Positions 8,991 to 16,830 of a stretch of 16,830 nt of DNA are shown here, piece by piece (position 1 is the first letter of the stretch; each line of letters opens with the position of its first letter). Position numbers and translations under genes: made by a program. The notes under the pieces are model-generated. The model did not search any database. It was not told the DNA's origin and saw only the letters and a program-made list of their open reading frames with translations. Origin of the DNA: Gyrodactylus bullatarudis (lineage: Eukaryota > Platyhelminthes > Monogenea > Gyrodactylidea > Gyrodactylidae). Where the stretch lies: positions 1 to 16,830 of the forward strand of contig SSNU01002993.1 of assembly GCA_012064415.1 (NCBI GenBank), read 5' to 3'.

Positions 8991-10399
8991 TGATATCATT
9001 ACTAAATTATCAGATGTAGACCCGTGTGAGTAAACACAGCTTTCCTTTCATAAAATAAATTCTAGTATCGGAACGTGAAAAGCTTCTAAGAAGTAAGAAA
9101 TCAAACTGATCTCGTAAAATATGTAAATTAAAGATAAATTTTGAAATATCAAATAGTTCTTTAAAAAGTATATATTATAACTTTTATTCCAGAGTATGCA
9201 GGTAAGAATGAAAAAAATATAATTTTCAAAAGATTTGTTGGTGAACTTTCAGCGTAAGAACTGATGAATTCGATCAATGACTTTAGAGCTCGATGGAAAA
9301 TTTTGTAAATTTACATTCTTAAAATTTCTCACTTTCAAAAGTATGGGGTGGACAATACTATGATTGTAAGATGACGATTGTTTTAAAAATAATTTGATTG
9401 TAAAGTGGAGGTTTTTCGTACGAAAATTTCATTATCAGGAATTGACTGTGTAAAAATAGTAAAAATGTTACGTAAGGCAATTTTTTTATAAAAACTGAAA
9501 AAATAAAAAAATTCAATTAGAATTCTTATCGAAAAATTATTTTAGCGAAGACTGATTCAATAGACGGTAAGAATGAATTTTTATTTCATCAAGATAGGAA
9601 TATCAAAGTTATATAGTAAGAAATTTTAATTTTTTACTGAAAAAGTCGATAAAAACATGAATATGATGAGTGGTAAGCTTAGTACAATTAGTATTACTAA
9701 TCATTTCCAGCTGATGGATCTAGTATAATATAATTTGAACAGTTTTTAAAAAATTTATTAGCTAAACTCTTCAACTTCGATAGTATGTCAGAAAATAAAA
9801 TAATGAAATAAACACAGAGGCATCTGGAAAATACAGTGAGATATTAGTAGATATAAATGTTGGAAATAAAATATTTTTCAAGAATGGTATGACAATTCGC
9901 TAATTACATGTAAGGAAATTACATTACTCGAGAAAATATATTGAACAGTGGATGAGCTAAGTATGAAAGATAAAGACAGTTTAATGAAAAGTATAGGAAA
10001 AAGATTACGTCAGTGAAAAAAAATTATATTATTCTTTAGCGATTCCAAGAACTCCGATAGGTTCGAGATAAGAAATTCTTTTTTCAACCATTAGAAGGAA
10101 CACCGTTCTTTTGTAAGGAATTATCTTAAAAGTGATTTTCGATATTTTTAAGGGGGTCCTAGTTTGAGTGTTTGCAACCGTAATTTTACAAAATGTTGAA
10201 ATTTTATTTGAAAAAAAGCCAAATTTGTCGGTAAGTTAAGAAAATATCATTATTGTGATTTCAACAGTTCTTTTTGAAAGAGATTGTATGTTGAATATTA
10301 TAACAATTATTATATTCAAATAGCACAAACAGGAATGTTTAGTGAGTGGTTATGAGTTTTTGAAGTTAATTTTATTAAATAAGAATTGAATTATTCCCT
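8991..10399. other. A+T-rich decayed DNA between ORF1-like and RT-like relics
   Basis: This is where the endonuclease domain of a LINE ORF2 should lie if the two flanking relics are one element. Following the plus-strand frames I find no apurinic-endonuclease signatures and many stops, so the domain is either gone or was never here. Confidence 0.45.
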
Positions 10400-10770
10400 G
10401 CCACAAATATTTTCTCATTCCTTTACAAGGCAAACGATATGAAATATAGGTGGATTCGTGCTGTTGTCATCTATGTAGATATTTCGTGAGCTTTTGAGTC
10501 ATAAAGCAATATCTAATTGATAATAATGTCAACCCCTATACATACTCCTGTTCCTTCAAAATAATCCCAATATGTCTCATTCAACAAAGCCTAATCTCAA
10601 CCTCTATTGGACTTACATTGTTCAACCTTGTATTATCTCGAATTGTTCCCTCCTCGCCCAATTAAAAATATGCAGATGATATTTTAAAAATCTATCAACT
10701 CAAAAGTGGTATTGAATCCAGAATGAAATCAATCCCTTCACTATTTCCCTGGTCAAAAAACCAGAATATT
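10400..10770 (+). pseudogene. Degenerate LINE reverse transcriptase with motifs A and C
   Basis: Frame starting at 10400: AVVIYVDIS, a TGA at 10487-10489, then AFES, TAA, SNI. This matches the RT motif A pattern 'vv..lDlskAFDs..h.iL', including the catalytic Asp at 10478-10480. About 90 bases on, in another frame, comes QQSLISTS, then TLFNLVLSRIVPSSPN. This resembles motif B (QGS.lSP.LFN...) with a small insertion and loss of the conserved Gly. After a TAA (10663-10665) comes KYADD (YADD at 10669-10680), motif C, then GIESRMKSI and PWSKNQN, as in post-motif-C thumb segments of LINEs (W...N.L). About 40 residues between A and B are missing. The enzyme would copy element RNA at the nicked target. 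It is dead here: stops, a frameshift and a deletion. Clade is not assignable. Confidence 0.68.
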
Positions 10771-11007
10771 GTATCCTTTATTTATAATTTTGTACCAGAT
10801 AACCATAATTATTTTACTAACTTTTTTAAAATAAAATATCTTACATATATAATTATAATAAAGCATTTATCTTCTGATAATTTCGCAAGAGAGATTTATT
10901 CTCACACTAATATTTGTAATATTTTGTTGGTGCGAGTACTAATTTTGAAGAATAATCTAGCACTAGGCTTTCGTGAACAAAACATTGAAATTAAAATTCT
11001 TAAATAA
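10771..11007 (+). pseudogene. Possible 3' continuation of the LINE RT relic
   Basis: The frame carrying the YADD box stays open to the TAA at 11007, adding about 79 codons rich in Ile/Asn/Phe. A stretch reading RVLILKNNLALGF could be a remnant of the thumb region, but identity is too weak to be sure. The long open run in A+T-rich DNA is the main reason for listing it. Confidence 0.3.
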
Positions 11008-11799
11008 ACCAAGTTAACTATTTATATATAATGCAATGAGAATATCAATAATTATCAATAATACTTTTGAAAAATAATGATTAGTGCAATGATGATTCAA
11101 ATTTCAGGATATATTGATGGAAAAAACTACACACGTTAGTTAGAAAAGGTTGATATTTCATTTTTCAAAAACAGAGGATGATATGGGTATCAATATTTAA
11201 ATCCTTATAATATCTTCTTAGTTAAGCTATTGCGTTTGTTATAGTATTTAAAACCTATTAATTTGTATTCAGAGACTCAAAAATGCGGTAAGGTTCATTT
11301 TGGGAATAATGATAACAAGAGGGTTTTGGTGATTGTAAGATTATATAAATATTTGGTAATTATAAAAAGTTGACTCCAATATGAATATTGTACACAGTAA
11401 GTAGTATTTGAGATTGGATAACATTCAAAAGAAAGAACAGGAAGTATATATTTTTTAGAGATCTTTATTCCAGGCGTAATATTTCCGTTCAATCGTAAAG
11501 ATCTTTTATCAAAAATTTAATCAGAAATAGCTATTACAACTCAATTCAGTATGGTAATCTTTGGCAATTAATGCTCGTTTAGACTTTTTCGATGGCGTTG
11601 ATTACGAATGTAAATTAACTCATAAATTTGATCATATTGATTTAGATTCAGGATTGTGTAATCAGCTATATATAAATATTAATTAAAAATGTAAAAAAGT
11701 CGCAGATGCACGTAAGCTGTATATAAAAAAGCTGAATGGATATGAATTAAATAATTTATTATTAAAGAATCAAATACACTTCATTTGGAAAATATCTCC
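11008..11799. other. A+T-rich region without recognised gene
   Basis: The minus 65-codon frame at 11295-11492 is unsupported. A 42-codon open stretch at 11558-11686 (plus) has mixed composition (includes DFFDGVDYEC) but no start and no recognised family. Nothing else is seen. Confidence 0.45.
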
Positions 11800-11950
11800 A
11801 CATCTCGTACAAATGACTTCAATAATTTTTTTGAGGTATTACTTAACCTTTGTTTTGATCTGAGTCATCAAAGTTATCGTTATAAAAATTAGAAGATAAT
11901 GCCAAATTTTTTACAAAATAAGGAGTTTATTTCTTGCGTACTCATCAGGG
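11800..11950 (+). repeat. Family P, diverged direct copy of the left palindrome arm and its flank
   Basis: Matches about 12065-12208 in the same orientation: GTTTTGATCTGAGTCATC pairs with GTTTTGAGATGAGTCACC, then AGAAGATAATGCCA with AGAAGATGATGCCA, ACAAAATAAGG, TTTATTTC and TACTCATCAG. Homology includes about 80 bases left of the palindrome, so the family unit is longer than the palindrome. This copy has only one arm: after TACTCATCAGGG the sequence diverges. The 63-codon frame starting at 11934 begins inside this repeat. Confidence 0.68.
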
Positions 11951-12148
11951 CGATAAAATTCATATAATTACAAATTTAGAAAAAGAGGGTAATCAAACTT
12001 TAATTGGTTATTCCAAATTTTCATTCTTGATTGGTTCATTACCGATTCCAGAACTGACAAATTTTTTAATAAAAAACAATTATTTTTATTTTGGTCTGAA
12101 AGATGTCTATGAACATCGGTTTTGAGATGAGTCACCGTGGTCATAATG

Positions 12149-12290
12149 TGGAAAGAAGAAGATGATGCCAGTTATTTCACAAATAAGGCCTTTATTTCGG
12201 GCATACTTATATGGCATGTATCACACTGATGAGTATGCCCGAAATAAAGGCCTTATTTGTGAAATAACTGGCATCATCTTCTTCTTTCCA
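12149..12290. repeat. Perfect palindrome: 59-bp arms, 24-bp loop (family P)
   Basis: 12149-12207 is the exact reverse complement of 12232-12290, with no mismatch in 59 pairs; pairing stops at the next base on each side. Arms run from TGGAAAGAAGAAG through GATGATGCCAG, AAATAAGGCCTTTATTTC and GGGCATACT. The loop includes ATGGCATGTATCACACTGAT. Complete identity implies recent formation or ongoing arm homogenisation. There is no coding sequence in it. As RNA it would be a very stable hairpin, a plausible small-RNA precursor if transcribed. Confidence 0.97.
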
Positions 12291-12571
12291 AATTATTTGT
12301 AGATTTTTAATTATTTGCATTAGAAATTATTTTTGTAATGTGTGATAATTCAAACACTTTCAATCCTTACAATCCTTAACACCTTTTTTTAAATATATCA
12401 ATAAATTGAAAACATTAATTAAACTCATATTCACAAAGCATGATTATGCTTATAATCTAATTATGTTGTAGAAAAATTTTTTTGTTCCATGATAGAATCT
12501 GAAAACTTCAATGAAAATTAGTAAAAGTAGATTTACGTGGAATATAACCAATATTTTTCCAAAGCCTCTTC
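12291..12571. other. A+T-rich spacer
   Basis: Nothing recognised between the palindrome and the hammerhead-like motif. Confidence 0.5.
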
Positions 12572-12624
12572 TAGACGTTTCGGTACTGAGATAGTCAAGT
12601 ACCTTCTTCAGTGGATGAGACGCT
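12572..12624 (-). ncRNA. Hammerhead-ribozyme-like motif of Penelope-like-element type
   Basis: On the minus strand: GCGTC (12623-12619), TCATCCA, CTGAAGA (12611-12605; core CUGANGA), one extra A, stem II GGTACT/AGTACC (12603-12598 with 12587-12582) closed by a 10-base loop, then GAAA (12581-12578; core) and CGT. GCGT/ACGT gives a short stem III (one G-U), placing a candidate cleavage base C at 12619. The string 'CTGAAGAAGG...CC-GAAACG' is the form I know from terminal repeats of Penelope-like retroelements, which carry hammerhead motifs. Stem I is not well formed within the seven bases, so autonomous activity is uncertain. No GIY-YIG or Penelope RT is seen nearby, so this is probably a solo terminal-repeat fragment. 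Confidence 0.58.
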
Positions 12625-13033
12625 TGTAACTAATTTTGTTGTTTATAATTAATTAAGATTTGAAAAACTCTATTATCAAAGAACTTTTATGTGTGACCTG
12701 GAATTTTTAATTAATATCAAACACACAATCTAATAAATAATTATTAGTAATAATACACTAATAAATTTTTAATTATTCATAGCAATACCTGGAAAACTAT
12801 TCAGTGAGACCAACTCCACATTTTAGGTATCGAAAAAGAAAGATGATGTATCTGGTGTATATCTATTGAACTTAGACCTAAAGTAATCTTAGGTTAACCC
12901 CAATGAAGATTTTTTAAAGGTTTTTGAATTTGACTTTACTTAAAATCCAATCTTATACTACAAGCCTTTCAAATATATTTCTTATATGTATAAATTTATT
13001 ATTCCCTATCAAATATATAGTTTTCGCTCTGAG
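12625..13033. other. A+T-rich spacer with a small hairpin
   Basis: ACCTAA...TTAGGT near 12880-12897 forms a 6-bp stem. No gene is recognised. Confidence 0.5.
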
Positions 13034-13129
13034 TCAGGAATTGATTGCGCTGTACCTATCTTTTTTAAGGGTTTTCTTATGAACAGTTTGCTCACAGTTC
13101 TCGCAGTACTTCCGATATGCCTTGATCAT
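13034..13129 (-). pseudogene. Short coding-like relic with CxxC, unidentified
   Basis: The minus frame from an ATG at 13129 to a TGA at 13034 has 31 codons with markedly higher GC and hydrophilic content than its surroundings (contains YRKYCENCEQTVHKK). Upstream, past a TAG, the same frame keeps a similar character (FFEVKKFPEK). CENC followed by a His four residues on hints at a zinc-binding piece but not at any family I can name. It could be an exon or transposon scrap. The plus-strand frame at 12986-13171 is its antisense shadow. Confidence 0.25.
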
Positions 13130-14584
13130 CTATTTTTCTGGAAATTTCTTTACCTCGAAAAATATATCTGAGAAGTTCATAAGGAAAAATGATGAGCAAA
13201 AACAATCATAATAATCTGATTAACTTCATAGGTAATCTTTATGGTGAGATAAAAGTTCAAAGAGATCATTCAAGAATTTAGTTGATGATGATTATAACCT
13301 GTGCTTACGTGAGTGTTCTTAACTCCACTATCATTATAAATTTTTAAAATCACGGTAAAAAGTTTATTTTCAAATATTTTAGCTAATTCAAAAAGTAAGA
13401 ATATATTTTATCTTTAATTTCCAGAACCTTTGTACACATTTAACAGTAAGGAAATTCTTTCTCTTAACTTTGAAAAAGAAATTATAATTAAAGATTAGTG
13501 AAAAACATTCTATTAGTCTTAAGAAAGATTGAAAGATTTTTGGACTTTGATTAAAATCCACACATTCTTATCTTTCAAAATTAACAACAGGCTAGTCAGA
13601 AAAAATAAAATCACTTTATATTAAATTATTATGTAATACACGTAGACATAAAAATTCTTTGAAAATATTCTTCCTTATGAGTGTAAACTCAAGTAATAAT
13701 AATAAAATTCTTAATGTAAACAAATTTTGAGAAGGTCACGAGTCTATTTTTTATCCACCACGAACATTTTATTGCTTGAAGAAACCTCTACTGTAACATA
13801 ACAAAATCTCAGCCGAGCTGATGGGATGACTTTAATCTTTTGAATAATTACAAAGTAGAATTTCTACAATTTTTTTAGACAACCTACTAGTAAAACGGGG
13901 TCACTGGTAATTGACACCTGCTTATCTTGATCTTTCGTTCGTTCTTAACACTAACAGCAATTCCAGAATATCTTTAAAGAAATCAGGAAACTTATGTAGT
14001 CTTATTCTAATAGTGGTTAATCAAAAATACAGTGAGTCTCTTCTCTTGTAGTTAAGAATATTAGCAATAATATTTTGGTAATGGAGTAGAATAGCTGTAG
14101 AAAAATTTCCCTGCACCCAAATTTTTCTAAGTTCGAAAGAGTGCGCATGGGTTAATAATTAATGTGTCAATCCCACATTCCTTCTCTGCCCTTCTTTGTT
14201 TCACTGTTCAATCCTATTTATCCTATTTAATTGATAAAAATTTCATTTTCAAATTTGAATAACTCCGGTTAAAAATAAGAAATAAAAATAAAAAAACACA
14301 AAACAAAATAAAAAACAGGCTTTAAATCTGGAAAAAATCGTTGTCTAGATTAAAAATATAATTAAACTGATAGATCAGATTGGGTTGTTCAAGGGACATC
14401 AAAGAAAAATTGTAATCTATGCTAAAGAAAGGTCCTAAAGATCTGTTTCCTGAATAATCAATTGTACTTTCGATCGTATGAACTGACTATACAAGAAAAA
14501 ACTCAAATACGAGGATTGGAAGTTGGCAATTTTTATTTTTGAAAAATATTCAAAGATTAAAATTGATATGAATAGTTTCAATAG
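13130..14584. other. A+T-rich region without recognised features
   Basis: Both strands were read. Slightly GC-richer text around 13735-13940 and 14150-14215 has stops in all frames I followed. An A-rich run lies at about 14276-14318. Confidence 0.5.
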
Positions 14585-14767
14585 CCTCATTTTATAACTT
14601 TTTTTTGAAATTGAAACATTTATATTTATTTATAGAATTGATTTGTACAAATAACGGAACAGGGAAAGAGTGTTCAATGTGCCCGGTGTGGGAGGGTTTG
14701 AACCTAGGACCGAGAGTAAGAGGGTCCGAATGAGAGGTGAGAGAGATACCACTACGCCCCACCGGGC
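14585..14767 (-). mobile_element. tRNA-derived SINE-like element
   Basis: The minus strand begins at 14767 with a tRNA-like head (14767-14681), continues about 75 bases through CACTCTTTCCCTGTTCCG, then an A+T tail TATAAATAAATATAAATG and A8 (14606-14599). A head with pol III boxes, a short unrelated body and an A-rich tail is SINE architecture. The ends are uncertain: CTATTG on the minus strand occurs just before the head and again after the tail (14584-14579), but six bases is weak as a target-site duplication. The 89- and 72-codon minus frames here are translations of the SINE. Confidence 0.65.
14681..14767 (-). ncRNA. tRNA-like SINE head with A and B boxes
   Basis: Minus strand: GCCCGGT (14767-14761) pairs perfectly with ACCGGGC (14687-14681) as a 7-bp acceptor-like stem. 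GGGCGTAGTGG is an A-box match lacking the first T, and GGTTCAAACCC is a perfect B box. D and T stems are poor, three extra bases lie between the T arm and the 3' stem, and total length is 87. It is therefore a pol III promoter module derived from a tRNA rather than a working tRNA; no anticodon is called. Confidence 0.68.
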
Positions 14768-15442
14768 AATAGGAATCAAAAAATAGCCCAACCTTAAGAG
14801 AACTGATAAAAATTCCAATGGTAAATCTTTTTTGATAGGGAGAGCCATAAAAAATAAGCAAAGTTATCTCTCTTCAGTTTCTCAGAACAAAAATGAACTC
14901 AATTGATTATAAAATCTGCGTGAAAGTTTTTTATGGCCGTTAAAAGAGGTAAATTCAAATAAAATATTGATTATTTAACTAGATAATGCCCCTTATATCA
15001 GTTCAATCTCAACAGTATAATGGTTCAAGAACTATTAGATTTATTTTATGATTTTACCGTTGAAAAAAGTTTAACCATAAGATGAGAAATTCAATTGTCT
15101 ATCCAACGAGGTGCTTTTATAGTTTAATAAGATTATCAAATAAAATTATTAAATAATAATGTTACTCAAGATTGTTATGTTATTTTATGTTGAATTCGTC
15201 TCAACATTATTTTCATGGTAAGAATAAATAAGTCATATGCAAAGCAAGTGTAAAATGCATTTTTCCCCTTTGAAATAAACAAAATAATTTAAAATACATG
15301 TAAACCCCAAAAAGGGACAGAGAAGAAAATCAACCCCCACCCCCATTACGTTTTCTTCCAACTTACTGGTCGACGAATGTTGGATTAATCATACTTTCGT
15401 TGTTCTTCCAACTTTCGTCACAACATGTACACAGATATAACT
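14768..15442. other. A+T-rich region without recognised features
   Basis: The only compositional oddity is a pyrimidine run with CCCCCACCCCC at about 15334-15344. CTTCCAACTT appears twice (about 15355 and 15405). Confidence 0.5.
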
Positions 15443-15548
15443 TAGAGTTATTATAATCTTTTATTACAAAGATTATTTTCTACTAACTTTACTATACGAA
15501 AATGAAAATTGTAAACAGAAAATATGTATTTTTCAATAAACTTTTAAT
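15443..15548 (+). repeat. Dispersed repeat R3, copy 2, ending in AATAAA
   Basis: Partner of 5436-5555, same orientation. The AATAAA is at 15535-15540. The best-preserved part is the 50 bases before the AATAAA; homology fades upstream and soon after the signal, as expected for two retrocopied 3' ends. Confidence 0.75.
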
Positions 15549-16197
15549 TTTATTTCAATATTGCAGTACAATTTGCCCAATCATTTCTTTTTTCAGCACG
15601 TGCCCTTAAATAATGTTATAACTTTTAATTTAAGGATTCTGGGATGGAAAGGAATATGATTGTGAGTGTTTTTGAAAATGTATGCTTATATCTTGAAAAG
15701 AGCCGAAGCCTTCTTCATTAAGAAAAAAATCCTAGCCTATACAAGCAGAAGAAAATAATGAAGCTTCTCCTCAAATCAGACTAGTAGACAATCTCAGGAA
15801 TCAAGGAAACGGATGAGGGATACAGATGTAGAGAGTAATTCTAGTAAAATTACCAAATACTTTAGCCAACTAAATTAATAGTGAAATCTATATTATCCCT
15901 GACATGTTACATATGTGTTCCAACATTATTATTATTATTATGCTATATACAATGTATACTATACACAGACCTCATACGTTACTATTACACTACACTCTAA
16001 TTTTATGTCTAGCCTTTCATATTTTATACTTTCATATCATATATATGAGAAAGGTTTCCCACCCTAGGGTGGGTATTGTCAATCACCTCAAAAGCCTAAC
16101 AATGAGAATGTGATAACTCTAAAAACAATGCAAATGCCCTCCAACCCTGATCACTAAGAGAGCCTATCAGATTTATTTATTGTTTTCAAAATAAATT
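15549..16197. other. A+T-rich region with an ATT microsatellite and a short palindrome
   Basis: ATT repeat at about 15925-15941. Text at 15700-15830 is richer in GC and charged codons (for example QAEENNEASPQIRLVDN in one frame) but broken by stops, so it may be a coding scrap I cannot name. The 69-codon frame at 15904-16113 arises from the microsatellite and is not a gene. Confidence 0.45.
16058..16073. repeat. Perfect 16-bp palindrome CCCACCCTAGGGTGGG
   Basis: Self-complementary with no loop, and notably GC-rich in A+T-rich surroundings. It could be a dyad binding site or the centre of a small insertion. No partner copy is in the window. Confidence 0.9.
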
Positions 16198-16229
16198 TGG
16201 CATGTAAGAGGCTGAAGTGTATGCCTGAA
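16198..16229 (+). repeat. Palindromic-core repeat (family P), copy near 16.2 kb
   Basis: TGGCATGT, seven bases, TGA, then GTATGCCTGAAATA match the palindrome centre at 12212-12245 in order, orientation and spacing. Outside this short core, similarity stops. Confidence 0.55.
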
Positions 16230-16271
16230 ATATGTGTAGTATCGAAGGTCTTTCCATCGATAATATTATCC

Positions 16272-16391
16272 TCAGAGTCTTTGACTGCTTGCGACTGAGA
16301 CTTTGTCTGCAGTAGCTATCAGAACCGATCCTTGCGGAATCGTATCCTCCAAATAACTCAGTCTATCTGGACTAGTAAGAGAAGAGTTAAT
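16272..16391 (-). pseudogene. Possible LINE reverse-transcriptase scrap (IPQGSVL)
   Basis: The minus frame 16391-16272 (39 codons to a TGA) reads INSSLTSPDRLSYLED, then TIPQGSVL, then IATADKVSVASSQRL. 'S/TR..(V/I)PQGSVL' is RT motif B of non-LTR elements, and TADKVSVA resembles a decayed '(Y/F/T)ADDVAVV' motif C brought next to it by a deletion of about 40 residues. Upstream on the same strand a LDVVN stretch (about 16480) could be motif A. GC content is higher than around it. R1/TRAS-like elements have this wording, but with so few residues chance resemblance remains possible. Confidence 0.33.
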
Positions 16392-16830
16392 CATATTAAG
16401 AAATATTTATTCTAGTCTATGAACACTAAGAGAAGATCTCTGCCTGACTGCACTGTCCTTGGACGTTTTATAGTTTATTAACGACATCCAACTCAGCAAT
16501 CACATATTGAGCATTCACTTGATGCATGGGATTGTGAACAGACATGTACATTGTAATTTTGCAAACTGGCTACTATTTACGTATTACGTAAACAGCTAAT
16601 CTTTATAAATAAAATTGAGATTTTAGGATGATATTTTTCAATATCGAATTTTTTTGGATCAAATTTTGTGATTATAAAAAAAAAATATTACTTATTTCCT
16701 TAACTATGAAAGATGTATATATATCTAGAAGTAATGAGTTAAACAAGTATACTAAATCACAATTTAAACTATTTCTTATGAAATTCTGACGCTCTACTAA
16801 CTTATTCACATTCATTTAGATCACTTGAAG
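16392..16830. other. A+T-rich right end of window
   Basis: Apart from the possible RT motif A scrap near 16480 (minus), nothing is recognised. An A9 run follows GATTATAA at about 16671. Confidence 0.45.

Noticed and set aside
10050..10075. GGTTCGAGAT as a tRNA B box
   Set aside because: Last consensus C is missing, and there is no A box or pairing stems upstream.
11558..11686. 42-codon open stretch containing DFFDGVDYEC
   Set aside because: No start codon, no upstream extension and no recognised family; compatible with chance.
11934..12125. 63-codon ORF between the two family P units
   Set aside because: It starts inside repeat sequence and ends in the flank shared with the second unit; no family is recognised.
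12986..13171. 61-codon plus-strand ORF
   Set aside because: Antisense shadow of the more coding-like minus frame at 13034-13129.
14630..14848. Two overlapping minus ORFs (72 and 89 codons)
   Set aside because: Both read through the tRNA-like SINE head. Such frames are common artefacts of SINE translation.
15334..15344. C-rich run as G-quadruplex partner
   Set aside because: Only two C5 tracts; four G tracts are needed for a standard quadruplex.
1..16830. CRISPR array, operon or prokaryotic defence system
   Set aside because: No regularly spaced repeats, no ribosome-binding-site-led gene strings, and all domain evidence is eukaryotic transposon debris.

Overview
The window is strongly A+T-rich eukaryotic DNA, most likely from an invertebrate animal, and an arthropod would fit. 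I find no intact host gene, rRNA or ordinary tRNA. The recognisable content is mobile-element debris: the 5' end of a Ty3/gypsy-type LTR retrotransposon, decayed LINE pieces, a tRNA-headed SINE, a hammerhead-like motif of the kind found in Penelope-like elements, a possible FLYWCH/MULE relic, and several non-autonomous inverted-repeat elements. Low GC, simple repeats and many in-frame stops in otherwise recognisable domains all argue against a bacterial or viral genome.

Layout. 1-958 (minus strand) is an LTR, primer-binding site and gag start, running off the left edge, with two in-frame TGA codons. 1045-1190 is a repeat arm with an inverted partner at 6971-7115. 1265-1965 is a foldback element of about 701 bp with 125-bp terminal inverted repeats and a second hairpin nested inside. 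2062-2220 and 2740-2895 are a diverged direct duplication; the first copy contains a stem-loop of histone 3'-end geometry. About 2.9-4.7 kb is featureless A+T-rich DNA. A short recurring core starts at 4721. 6440-7063 is a second foldback structure sharing a 50-bp block with the 1.1 kb repeat. About 8.05-11.0 kb (plus strand) holds the possible FLYWCH relic, a coiled-coil LINE-ORF1-like frame and a broken reverse transcriptase with recognisable motif A, a motif-B-like stretch and a YADD box. 11.8-12.3 kb holds a diverged repeat unit followed by a perfect 59-bp-arm palindrome. 12.57-12.62 kb is the hammerhead-like motif on the minus strand. 14.6-14.77 kb is the SINE. A possible second RT scrap lies at 16.27-16.39 kb.

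The genes do not form a functional unit. The window reads as nested and decaying transposable-element territory. The least explained signal is the small palindromic family with core GGCATGT...GTATGCC...GAAATA. It is seen near 4.72, 12.21 and 16.2 kb, with a partial arm copy at 11.9 kb, and one member is part of an uninterrupted 59-bp-arm palindrome. All identifications come from reading the sequence; no database search was possible.
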